Made by a program: the position numbers and the translations under genes
NCBI RefSeq assembly: GCF_008386505.1
Contig: NZ_VUNZ01000001.1
Location: 1,667,937 to 1,731,936 of the forward strand
Length of the DNA stretch: 64,000 bases
Source: Chryseobacterium sediminis
GTDB taxonomy: Bacteria; Bacteroidota; Bacteroidia; Flavobacteriales; Weeksellaceae
Reading direction: 5' to 3'
Shown: in pieces, positions 24,872 to 32,505 of the stretch
Layout of the letters: each line of letters starts with the position of its first letter
Numbering within the stretch: position 1 is the stretch's first letter
Notes under the pieces: generated by a model
Database searches by the model: none
Told to the model about the DNA's origin: nothing
Seen by the model: the letters and a program-made list of their open reading frames with translations, nothing else

Positions 24872-25373
24872 CTTTCGGGGCTGCCATTTTTAAGATTTTT
24901 GTAAAGATTGTTGATCCCAGACTTCCATGTCCGTGAGGTTCTACGTTAGATTTAAGAAGGTTCAGCAATTTCACAGATTGTTTCTCTGGTTTAAACCCGC
25001 TAGCCTCCAGCCATCTGAACATTGGCATCTCAAAAGGAAGCAATACTTTATCATTCTGAATAAAAAGCGGAATATGCTTGTTTCCGATCTCATAACATAC
25101 GGTTCCCATTTCCAATAATGAAGCGGGCGACATCACGATAGCTTCTGTTTCCAGAACATTTACCGCAATTATTTTTTCTGCATCCTCAAAAAGAATATCT
25201 CCTTCACGCAGACGCTGCCCTTCTCTAAGAAATTTAATGGCTACATCAGTCCCCTGTCTGGTTTTTTTACGCTGAATTCTTTTGGTAGTTTCAAACCATT
25301 CCAGATCAAGATAATCTATGGTTTTCCCTGTAGGATTTTCAGAGAGATTGCCTATGATTTGATTAATTATCAT
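24864..25373 (-). CDS. ureE: Urease nickel chaperone UreE
   Basis: A 169-residue nickel metallochaperone. It has the UreE N-terminal domain and the metal-binding domain with CYEIGNKHIPLFI (the conserved His lies in GNKH). The C-terminus has only a short PHGHGS instead of the long His-rich tail of enterobacterial UreE. It overlaps the upstream outer-membrane gene by 11 bp and ureF by 8 bp. Confidence 0.93.
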   Translation of the reverse strand: MIINQIIGNLSENPTGKTIDYLDLEWFETTKRIQRKKTRQGTDVAIKFLREGQRLREGDILFEDAEKIIAVNVLETEAIVMSPASLLEMGTVCYEIGNKHIPLFIQNDKVLLPFEMPMFRWLEASGFKPEKQSVKLLNLLKSNVEPHGHGSLGSTIFTKILKMAAPKDE

Positions 25374-26013
25374 TTTTGATTTTTTTTCTGAAGTCTAAGT
25401 TTTTGGAGATTCCTACCCCGAATGTTGAACCACTGATCCCAGCTACATAGTTTTTTGTCCAGCCTTCTTCTTTGGTCTTTGTCTGAAGCATTGAAAGTTC
25501 TGCAAATTTGAATTTCAAAGCCCAGCCTCCTCCAAGTAATATTCCGATCAAAGGATAGGCACGAAGGCGGAAGCCATTAAAGTTCTGCATTGCATCTGCT
25601 GCCGTTGACAGTTGCTGACCCCAAACATAGTGAGCATCTACCTGCCCAATCAGTACAAAGTATTTTCCCAACATTAATGAAGGGCTATACCAGATACCGG
25701 CTTCATTTTGTTTATAGACAACATTATGATCAACCGTATTCTGTGAGTACGCATAATTGACTCCGATAAGATCATTATTGTTGATAAAGTATCCCACCCC
25801 AAGTGGCGCACTTGATACCGTACTGCTGCTGCTGGAGGGAGTTGTAAGTTTAGAATAGTCTAATGAACCGTACACCATAAACTGCCCTTTTGGCCCGTCT
25901 TCATCACTTTTAAGCCTGTGCCCGCCTAAGAACTGAGCGCTTAAATTCCCTGAAAGCATGGAAATTCCTGCTATGGCAAGAGAAAAAACTGTTTTATTTA
26001 ATAAATATTTCAT
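25363..26013 (-). CDS. Outer-membrane beta-barrel protein in urease cluster
   Basis: A 216-residue exported protein with a signal peptide ending LSAQ (start at the ATG at 26013; a TTG further up adds five residues). The mature part has alternating amphipathic strands (FMVYGSLDYSKLTTP, PLGVGYFINNNDLIGVNYAY) and ends ISKNLDFRKK, consistent with a small porin-like barrel. It sits between ureC and ureE and overlaps ureE by 11 bp, so it is made together with the urease machinery. A role in passage of urea or nickel through the outer membrane is plausible inference. Confidence 0.72.
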   Translation of the reverse strand: MKYLLNKTVFSLAIAGISMLSGNLSAQFLGGHRLKSDEDGPKGQFMVYGSLDYSKLTTPSSSSSTVSSAPLGVGYFINNNDLIGVNYAYSQNTVDHNVVYKQNEAGIWYSPSLMLGKYFVLIGQVDAHYVWGQQLSTAADAMQNFNGFRLRAYPLIGILLGGGWALKFKFAELSMLQTKTKEEGWTKNYVAGISGSTFGVGISKNLDFRKKIKNDN

Positions 26014-26091
26014 TTTAAACCTGTTCAAATTAATTATACATTCATTTTCCTGGAAAAGGCCCGGAATAACCGAGCCTTAGAAAACTCAAGA

Positions 26092-27813
26092 TTAAAACAA
26101 GTAATACAGCTGTGTTAAAGGAAGTGTTTCCGCCGGTTCGCAAGTGATGTACTCACCGTCTACCGTTACTTTATAGTTTTCAGGATTCACTTCAATTAAA
26201 GGCGTCTTATCGTTATGAATAAGGTCTTTTTTGGAAATATTTCTACAATTTTTTACAGGGAGAATCATTTTCTCCAATTTGTAAGAAGCGATGGTGCCGT
26301 TGTCGATAGAAACCTGAGACACGAAGTTCGCACAAATACCAAACTTAGCTTTTCCGTGTGCCCCGAACATATTTCTGTAAATAATCGGCTGAGGTGTTGG
26401 AATAGATGCATTCGGATCTCCCATCTTAGCAGCAATTACAAATCCTCCTTTTACAATCATTTCTGGTTTCACTCCGAATAATGCAGGTTTCCAGATCACC
26501 AAATCTGCCAGTTTTCCTTCTTCAACAGATCCTACATATTCAGAAATACCGTGTGCAATAGCAGGGTTGATGGTATATTTAGCTACATATCTTTTTGCCC
26601 GGTAATTATCATTTCCACGATCCTGATCTTCGGCCAAATCACCTCTCTGCTCCTTCATTTTGCTTGCCGTCTGCCAAGTTCTTGTGATCACTTCGCCTGG
26701 TCTTCCCATCGCCTGAGAATCTGAACTCATGATACTGAAAACTCCCATATCATGAAGGATATCTTCTGCTGCAATAGTTTCCGGACGGATACGGGAATCT
26801 GCAAACGCCACATCCTCAGGGATGTTTTTACTTAAATGATGGCAAACCATCAGCATATCTAAATGTTCGTCAATAGTATTGACCGTGTAAGGACGCGTAG
26901 GGTTTGTAGAAGCCGGTAATACGTTTGGATACATAGCCGCTTTAATGATGTCCGGTGCGTGACCTCCTCCAGCTCCTTCCGTATGGAACGTGTGGATTAC
27001 TCTTCCGTTGATTGCTCTCATTGTATCCTCTAAAAATCCTCCTTCATTCAGAGTATCGGTGTGAATGGCAACCTGAACGTCATATTTATCAGCTACTTTC
27101 AATGCTGCATCAATGGTTGCGGGAGTTGCTCCCCAGTCTTCATGGATTTTTACTCCTAAAGCTCCCGCTTCCACCTGTTCTTCGATAGGTTCTTCTGCTG
27201 AGCAGTTCCCTTTTCCGAAGAAACCAAGATTCATAGGATATTCTTCAGCTGCTTCAAGCATTTTCTGCATGTTGAATTTCCCCGGAGTAACAGTTGTAGC
27301 ATTTGTCCCGTCATTTGGTCCCGTACCGCCACCGATCATTGTTGTGATTCCGCTGTACAGGGATGTTTCAATCTGCTGAGGACAGATATAGTGAATATGG
27401 GTATCAATACCTCCGGCTGTTACAATGTATCCTTTTCCACCATGAACTTCAGTTGAAGCTCCAATGATCATATTAGGGCTTACACCATCCATCGTATCAG
27501 GGTTTCCCGCTTTTCCGATTCCTACAATCTTCCCGTCTTTGATTCCGATATCCCCTTTTACAATTCCCCAGTGGTCAATGATTACTGCTCCTGTGATACA
27601 AAGGTCCAAAACACCTTCATCTCTTTTAGCAGTAACATTCTGCCCCATTCCGTCACGGACTGTCTTTCCTCCACCGAAAACGGCTTCGTCTCCGTAATGG
27701 GTAAAATCTTTCTCGATTTCAATAATAATTTCAGTGTCTCCCAGTCTGATTTTGTCTCCGGCTGTTGGACCTAATATATTGGCGTATTGTTTTCTGTCTA
27801 CGTGTAAGCTCAT
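26092..27813 (-). CDS. ureC: Urease alpha subunit UreC
   Basis: A 573-residue catalytic subunit that hydrolyses urea to ammonia and carbamate at a bi-nickel site. All expected residues are present: H139 and H141 ([11 protein letters not shown]), carbamylated K222 and H224 (VKIHEDWG), H251, H277, flap C324-H325 (MVCHHLSKN) and D365 (SSDSQAMG). The offset from Klebsiella urease numbering is a constant +5. It starts 1 bp after ureB. It should be active if the accessory genes work. Confidence 0.97.
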   Translation of the reverse strand: MSLHVDRKQYANILGPTAGDKIRLGDTEIIIEIEKDFTHYGDEAVFGGGKTVRDGMGQNVTAKRDEGVLDLCITGAVIIDHWGIVKGDIGIKDGKIVGIGKAGNPDTMDGVSPNMIIGASTEVHGGKGYIVTAGGIDTHIHYICPQQIETSLYSGITTMIGGGTGPNDGTNATTVTPGKFNMQKMLEAAEEYPMNLGFFGKGNCSAEEPIEEQVEAGALGVKIHEDWGATPATIDAALKVADKYDVQVAIHTDTLNEGGFLEDTMRAINGRVIHTFHTEGAGGGHAPDIIKAAMYPNVLPASTNPTRPYTVNTIDEHLDMLMVCHHLSKNIPEDVAFADSRIRPETIAAEDILHDMGVFSIMSSDSQAMGRPGEVITRTWQTASKMKEQRGDLAEDQDRGNDNYRAKRYVAKYTINPAIAHGISEYVGSVEEGKLADLVIWKPALFGVKPEMIVKGGFVIAAKMGDPNASIPTPQPIIYRNMFGAHGKAKFGICANFVSQVSIDNGTIASYKLEKMILPVKNCRNISKKDLIHNDKTPLIEVNPENYKVTVDGEYITCEPAETLPLTQLYYLF

Positions 27814-27814
27814 C

Positions 27815-28183
27815 TTAGTGATTTTTAAAGTTTAATTCTTCAACTTTTGCAAGACTTTCTTTTTTCTGTTCTTCGGAATCTACCTGTCCGTCCACAAGAT
27901 TATTGAAGCCCATTGCTTTTTTGGTTCCTCCTATTACTACCAATTCCACTTCTTTTTCTTCTCCCGGTTCAAAACGTACTGCAGTACTTGCTACAATATT
28001 CAGTCTCTTTCCGAAAGCTTTTTCGCGGTCAAAGCTCATCGCTTTATTAACTTCAAAAAAGTGGAAGTGTGAACCTACCTGAATAGGGCGGTCTCCTGTG
28101 TTTGTTACTTTTATTTTCACAGTTTCTCTGCCTTCATTGCAGATAATGGTGCCTTCTTTTACAAAAATTTCTCCTGGTATCAT
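27815..28183 (-). CDS. ureB: Urease beta subunit UreB
   Basis: A 122-residue beta subunit with the family sequences [20 protein letters not shown] and [20 protein letters not shown]. In this organism alpha, beta and gamma are separate, as in enterobacteria. It lies 10 bp after ureA and 1 bp before ureC. Confidence 0.95.
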   Translation of the reverse strand: MIPGEIFVKEGTIICNEGRETVKIKVTNTGDRPIQVGSHFHFFEVNKAMSFDREKAFGKRLNIVASTAVRFEPGEEKEVELVVIGGTKKAMGFNNLVDGQVDSEEQKKESLAKVEELNFKNH

Positions 28184-28193
28184 AATCAGTGTA

Positions 28194-28496
28194 TTAGCGG
28201 ATTGGGTTGTGTACGGTTACCAGCTTAGTCCCATCTGGGAAAGTGGCTTCAATCTGAACATCGTGAATCATTTCTGACACGCCTGGCATTACATCCTCTT
28301 TTGTCAGAAGATTAGCGCCTTCCTGCATCAGTTCGGCTACTTTTTTACCATCTCTTGCTCCTTCCAGCAAAAAATGGCTGATGAGTGCTATTGATTCAGG
28401 ATAGTTTAATTTAAGGCCTCTTGCCTTTCTTTTCAGAGCGAGTTCGCCTGCCAGAAATAGCATAAGCTTCTCCGTTTCTCTCGGTGTTAAGTGCAT
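28194..28496 (-). CDS. ureA: Urease gamma subunit UreA
   Basis: A 100-residue gamma subunit: [40 protein letters not shown] and [16 protein letters not shown] end ([19 protein letters not shown]). It is the first structural gene of the urease cluster. The promoter should lie in 28497-28654; no perfect TTG/TAnnTTTG pair was seen. Confidence 0.96.
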   Translation of the reverse strand: MHLTPRETEKLMLFLAGELALKRKARGLKLNYPESIALISHFLLEGARDGKKVAELMQEGANLLTKEDVMPGVSEMIHDVQIEATFPDGTKLVTVHNPIR

Positions 28497-28654
28497 AATG
28501 TTTTTTATTTAAAATTGGACAAACAATATCCTATTCACCTCTCCATAAAGGCAAACAGATATATGTTCAAAAATGTAAAATGGGAATGATTCTTACGGAT
28601 CTGTATTCACATGAATACAAACCACAACGGATCATTAAAAATTTAAAAAAGGGA

Positions 28655-29020
28655 TTAGCAGCCCGCTATCTGCAGACAGTGATACAGGATGTATCTTGGT
28701 GCTGTAATATAAATACGGTTTTGAACGGCCGCAACCCGTGTATTGTGAGAATACCCTGCAAAGAAATAATTAAGCCACTGCTGTGCAAGTACTGAGTAAT
28801 CAAATTTCACTTTCTCCCAATCGTTGGAATCCTGTACATCCTGCACATCTGAAAAGCTATACATTTCAGGCTGGGTCTGCTGATCGGATTTCTGCTGAAG
28901 GAGATTAATTTTTGAAAGAATATCAGAGTATGGCTGAGTTTTCCCTTTCTGTGCAAAAAGACCTGCACACAACGCTGAGAAAAATATCAGAAAAGAGAAA
29001 AATATGACTCTTTTTTTCAT
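28655..29020 (-). CDS. Small exported protein upstream of urease genes
   Basis: A 121-residue protein with an N-terminal signal peptide (basic MKKR, hydrophobic core, cleavage after GLFAQ). The mature part is short and mostly helical or polar at first (SDILSKINLLQQKSDQQTQP), then hydrophobic-aromatic (QWLNYFFAGYSHNTRVAAVQ), and ends in Cys. I do not recognise a family. It lies on the same strand 158 bp before ureA and may be a separate unit. Confidence 0.5.
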   Translation of the reverse strand: MKKRVIFFSFLIFFSALCAGLFAQKGKTQPYSDILSKINLLQQKSDQQTQPEMYSFSDVQDVQDSNDWEKVKFDYSVLAQQWLNYFFAGYSHNTRVAAVQNRIYITAPRYILYHCLQIAGC

Positions 29021-29426
29021 ACCCTGTTAATAATGGTGTAAAATTAGAACAATCTTAAAACCCCGGCTATCAAAAAAATTATTTAAAATGTTCAAAATCG
29101 CAACAAATACAACTTTATACATTTTTAACATTCCAGCTCAAATCCCTTATTTACAATACTTAAGCATAATTTATAAACTATGACAAATTTTTCATTGTCC
29201 TAAATCCTATAATTATAATAAAATGATGTATTTTTTTCTCAAACCTAAAAAATAAGACAAATCCATTAAGATTTTATAAAATTTATATGAAAAAAAAACA
29301 TATGTGTTATCGTCAAATCTATTTTGGAATTTATTTGACAAAACAGAGTGTATTTTTTCTTTCCTTATAATTATTGTAAATTTGTATACACATCTTATTT
29401 AATTTAATAAAATAATAAAACGTAAT
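29021..29426. other. AT-rich divergent intergenic region
   Basis: 406 bp, very AT-rich, between the divergent 29020 gene and pruA. The sequence TAAATTTG at 29377-29384 fits a -7 element for pruA, but no TTG lies at the usual distance. No RNA or repeat was recognised. Confidence 0.4.
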
Positions 29427-31052
29427 ATGTCAAAAGCAATTTCGCAAGTACCATTAGCGGTAAATGAGCCGGTAAATTCTTATGAACCGGGATCTCCGGA
29501 AGTTAAAAGCCTTATCGACACTTATAAAAAAATGTGGGCTGAAAAGGTAGAAGTTCCAATGATTATCAATGGAAAAGAAGTGAAAACTGATACAAAAGTA
29601 CAGCTTCAGTCTCCTCAGGATCATGCTCATGACTTCGGTTTCTACTATCAGGGTGGTATGCAGCATGTGGATGACGCTATCAACGCGGCATTGGCAGCTA
29701 AACAGGAATGGAATGAACTAGGCTGGGAACAGCGTGCAGCAATTTTCTTAAAGGCAGCTGATCTTTTGGCAGGTCCTTACAGAGATGTAATCAATGCGGC
29801 TACCATGATCGGGCAGTCTAAAAATGTACACCAGGCTGAAATTGATGCAGCTTGTGAGTTCATCGACTTCTTAAGATTCAACGTTGAGTTCATGACAGAA
29901 ATGTATGCTGAGCAGCCGGTTTCTGACAATGGAATCTGGAACCGTGTTGAGTACAGACCATTAGAAGGATTCTGCTTTGCAGTAACTCCGTTCAACTTTA
30001 CAGCGATTTCAGGAAACCTTCCTACTTGTATGGCAATGTTAGGAAACGTTGTAGTTTGGAAGCCGTCTGACAAGCAGGTATATTCTGCAAAAGTAATCAT
30101 GGATGTATTGACAGAAGCGGGTCTTCCTGCAGGGGTTATCAACATGATCTTTACCGATGGAAAAGAAACTGCTGAAAAAGTATTGGCACACCGTGATTTT
30201 GCTGGTCTTCACTTTACAGGTTCTACAAAAGTATTCCAAGGAATGTGGAAAATGATTGGAGATAATATCCACAACTACAGAACATATCCAAGAATTGTTG
30301 GAGAAACTGGTGGTAAAGATTTTGTAATCGCTCACCCATCTGCTAACGTAGAAGCTGTGGCAACTGCATTGGTAAGAGGTGCTTTTGAATATCAGGGGCA
30401 AAAATGTTCTGCTGCTTCAAGAGCTTATGTACCTAAGTCTCTTTGGGCTGACGTGAAAAAAGTAATGGAAACTCAGATGAACTCTATTAAAGTAGGTTCT
30501 CCGGAAGATACTTCAAACTTTGTAAACGCTGTAATTGACAAAAATTCTTTTGAGAAATGTAAAGGATATATCGACAGAGCTAATGCTTCAGGTGAAGCTA
30601 CTGTAGCTATTGGAGGAAAATATGACGATTCTAAAGGATGGTTTGTACACCCAACAGTAATTGAAACTACAAATCCTCACTACGAAAGTATGGTAGAGGA
30701 AATCTTCGGTCCAATCTTATCAATCTATGTATATGAAGATCAGGACTGGAAAGAAACGCTAAAACTTGTAGATTCTACTTCTCCTTATTCATTAACAGGT
30801 TCTGTATTCTCACAAGACCGTTACGCGATCAACGAAGCTTATAAAGCTTTAGAGAATGCTTCAGGTAACTTCTATATCAACGATAAGCCAACGGGTGCTG
30901 TAGTAGGACAACAGCCTTTCGGTGGGGGTAGAGCTTCAGGAACAAATGATAAAGCAGGTTCTAAAATGAATCTTCTAAGATGGGTTTCTGTAAGAAGCGT
31001 AAAAGAAACTTTTGTTTCTCCAAAAAACTACAAATATCCATACCTGGGATAA
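29427..31052 (+). CDS. pruA: L-glutamate gamma-semialdehyde dehydrogenase
   Basis: A 541-residue NAD-dependent 1-pyrroline-5-carboxylate dehydrogenase, the second step of proline degradation to glutamate. It has the ALDH fold with catalytic E293 (VGETGGKDFV) and nucleophile C327 (YQGQKCSAASRAYV), plus FGGGRASGTNDKAGS and the end RSVKETFVSPKNYKYPYLG, typical of the P5CDH type. Stand-alone form; no proline dehydrogenase gene is next to it. A terminator follows at 31088-31118. Confidence 0.95.
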   Translation: MSKAISQVPLAVNEPVNSYEPGSPEVKSLIDTYKKMWAEKVEVPMIINGKEVKTDTKVQLQSPQDHAHDFGFYYQGGMQHVDDAINAALAAKQEWNELGWEQRAAIFLKAADLLAGPYRDVINAATMIGQSKNVHQAEIDAACEFIDFLRFNVEFMTEMYAEQPVSDNGIWNRVEYRPLEGFCFAVTPFNFTAISGNLPTCMAMLGNVVVWKPSDKQVYSAKVIMDVLTEAGLPAGVINMIFTDGKETAEKVLAHRDFAGLHFTGSTKVFQGMWKMIGDNIHNYRTYPRIVGETGGKDFVIAHPSANVEAVATALVRGAFEYQGQKCSAASRAYVPKSLWADVKKVMETQMNSIKVGSPEDTSNFVNAVIDKNSFEKCKGYIDRANASGEATVAIGGKYDDSKGWFVHPTVIETTNPHYESMVEEIFGPILSIYVYEDQDWKETLKLVDSTSPYSLTGSVFSQDRYAINEAYKALENASGNFYINDKPTGAVVGQQPFGGGRASGTNDKAGSKMNLLRWVSVRSVKETFVSPKNYKYPYLG

Positions 31053-31087
31053 TAAACGATAAATGATCATTGATAAATGATTCAACA

Positions 31088-31118
31088 GCCTCGAAATTTC
31101 GGTTTCGGGGCTTTTTTT
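31088..31118 (+). terminator. pruA terminator
   Basis: GCCTCGAAA and TTTCGGGGC form a 9-bp stem (one G-U) around TTTCGG, then seven T. Confidence 0.85.
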
Positions 31119-31239
31119 GTGGTGGTGACGGGATGCAAGGTTCGGGATGCGAATTGCGGGGATTCAAAGTTTAAAGTTTAGGGTTTAAGATTATTGGCAG
31201 TTTAAAAAGAAAGGTACTCTCATTTTTCATAACATTATC

Positions 31240-31350
31240 ACTCCCCACCTCTCAACCTCAGAAACTCATAAATTCCTCCCTCAAGCTCTCAAACCCTCAA
31301 ACCCTCTAACTCTCCCACCCTCTAACACCTCATCTCTGCTACCTGCTACC
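31240..31350. repeat. CTC-rich dispersed repeat, copy d (longest)
   Basis: About 110 bp of CTCCC/CTCAAACCCTC/TAACTCTCCCACC units, with end CTACCTGCTACC. It occupies much of the 400-bp gap 31053-31452, the rest of which holds the pruA terminator and low-complexity AT-rich sequence. Confidence 0.55.
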
Positions 31351-31452
31351 TAACATCTTTTAACAAACTTTACCTATATTTTACGATTCTCCGTACCCTC
31401 TTAGGAATAGTTATTGATTTTTAATATGTATTACACCCCAAAATAAAATAGT

Positions 31453-31674
31453 ATGAAAAAGTTATTGCTAACAGTCATTGGAATAGGAATATTTGCAGTG
31501 AGCTGTGGAACCAAAGAATCGACAATGTCATCTAGCAGCCGTGATTCAGCGACGGTAGACACCACACAAAAAAGTGTACCGCCTACAACAACTGATACCA
31601 TGACTACAAAGACGACAAATCCTGACAGTATCAAGATAAAAAAAGATTCAGCGGTAATGTCTCCTGTCAAATAG
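31453..31674 (+). CDS. Small Ser/Thr-rich lipoprotein
   Basis: A 73-residue predicted lipoprotein: signal MKKLLLTVIGIGIFAVSC with lipobox AVSC (Cys at residue 18), then a low-complexity Ser/Thr/Asp/Lys-rich tail (SSSRDSATVDTTQ, TTTDTMTTKTTNPDS). Function unknown. It resembles the lipoprotein at 31890 in layout (short signal, then a polar disordered tail ending in a DSxK-type run), so the two may be paralogues. Confidence 0.7.
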   Translation: MKKLLLTVIGIGIFAVSCGTKESTMSSSSRDSATVDTTQKSVPPTTTDTMTTKTTNPDSIKIKKDSAVMSPVK

Positions 31675-31703
31675 TATTGATATACGTTCAATTTAAAATG
31701 GAA

Positions 31704-31735
31704 AATCTGCAGATGAAAGTTCTGCAGATTTTTTT
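31704..31735 (+). terminator. Terminator after lipoprotein 31453
   Basis: AATCTGCAGA/TCTGCAGATT 10-bp stem with a 7-base loop, then a T-run. Confidence 0.85.
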
Positions 31736-31793
31736 ATTGGGAAGCTAGAGGTGATGTTGATCTAATTACTTCTATTGAATTTTAATAACAACA

Positions 31794-31849
31794 TCTTTTA
31801 TCTTTTATCTTTTATCTTTTATCTTTTATCTTTTATCTTTTATCTTTTA
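31794..31849. repeat. Eight tandem TCTTTTA heptamers
   Basis: Eight perfect head-to-tail copies of TCTTTTA, followed by a degenerate TCTTTA. The array abuts TATATTTG (31854-31861), a -7-like element of the lipoprotein gene at 31890, and occupies the space where a -33 element would lie. Changes in copy number could alter promoter spacing. Confidence 0.9.
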
Positions 31850-31853
31850 TCTT

Positions 31854-31861
31854 TATATTTG
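31854..31861 (+). promoter_or_regulatory. -7 element candidate for lipoprotein 31890
   Basis: TATATTTG matches TAnnTTTG and sits 28 bp before the ATG. The upstream -33 zone is filled by the heptamer array, with no TTG inside it. Confidence 0.5.
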
Positions 31862-31889
31862 ATTAAAACCAACATTAAAATATATTGCT

Positions 31890-32099
31890 ATGAAAAAATT
31901 CTGGATAGGAGCAGTTCTTGGACTTCTTTTCCTTGGAAGTTGCGCTCAGAATAAAGAAAAAAGAGAGGAATATAAAGAAGCCCACAACAAAGATTCTTTA
32001 AGAAACAAAATGGGTGATTCTGCTGTAGCCAATTCTATACCTGCTCCGGCAGCTGCCGATACTTCAAAAACAAAACCCGACAGTACAAAAGTTAAATAA
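31890..32099 (+). CDS. Small lipoprotein behind heptamer repeat
   Basis: A 69-residue predicted lipoprotein: MKKFWIGAVLGLLFLGSC with lipobox LGSC (Cys at 18), then a charged Lys/Glu-rich segment (NKEKREEYKEAHNKDSLRNK) and a Pro/Ala/Thr tail. Function unknown. Its promoter region holds eight tandem heptamers, so expression may be phase variable. Confidence 0.7.
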   Translation: MKKFWIGAVLGLLFLGSCAQNKEKREEYKEAHNKDSLRNKMGDSAVANSIPAPAAADTSKTKPDSTKVK

Positions 32100-32104
32100 A
32101 ATCA

Positions 32105-32130
32105 CAAATCCACAGACTTCTGTGGATTTG
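32105..32130. repeat. 10-bp inverted repeat after lipoprotein
   Basis: CAAATCCACA-GACTTC-TGTGGATTTG, 6 bp after the stop codon. There is no T-run on the plus strand, so it is a weak terminator or an mRNA 3'-protecting stem. Confidence 0.6.
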
Positions 32131-32505
32131 CACTTAAAAAAACTTGACTGAAAAAAAACCGGGCAATCAACCCCGATTATGAGATATGGTTTATATTCTG
32201 TGAACAGAATACTTCTTTTTAAAGATAAAAATAGGAACCGTGGCTGTTTCAATGATGAAATACACACGCGTTCCATATATCAATTTTCATGGTTTAGTTT
32301 TCAGTTTAGGGATGATTTCCTCATCATATAGCTTATTTCAGAAAAAGGAATATTCTTTCAAAAAATAAAAGAGATAGGCTGTAGTATGATTGCGTTCATG
32401 TCCCTGGAACTGGCGCAAAGATAGGATAGCAAAGGCTTCCTGTAAAACAATAGGTTGTTCATTTTCGTGAAAACAATAAGATAGAATTTAAAAATTTATC
32501 TCTTT
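32131..32505. other. Intergenic region, possible minus-strand RNA
   Basis: 375 bp with no supported gene. On the minus strand a -7-like TATCTTTG (plus-strand CAAAGATA, 32416-32423) and a weak stem before eight T near 32150-32170 could delimit a transcript of about 250 nt. The TTG upstream of the -7 is 24 bp away, longer than usual. Speculative. Confidence 0.25.

Noticed and set aside
26215..27774. Several antisense frames opposite ureC
   Set aside because: They are opposite a fully conserved urease subunit and reflect its codon usage; none looks like a protein.
28580..28795. 71-codon plus-strand frame near ureA
   Set aside because: It overlaps the end of the exported-protein gene on the other strand and lacks any supporting feature.
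31794..31849. Heptamer array considered as CRISPR or origin iterons
   Set aside because: Units are perfect, contiguous and only 7 bp with no spacers, and no replication gene is near; a promoter VNTR fits better.
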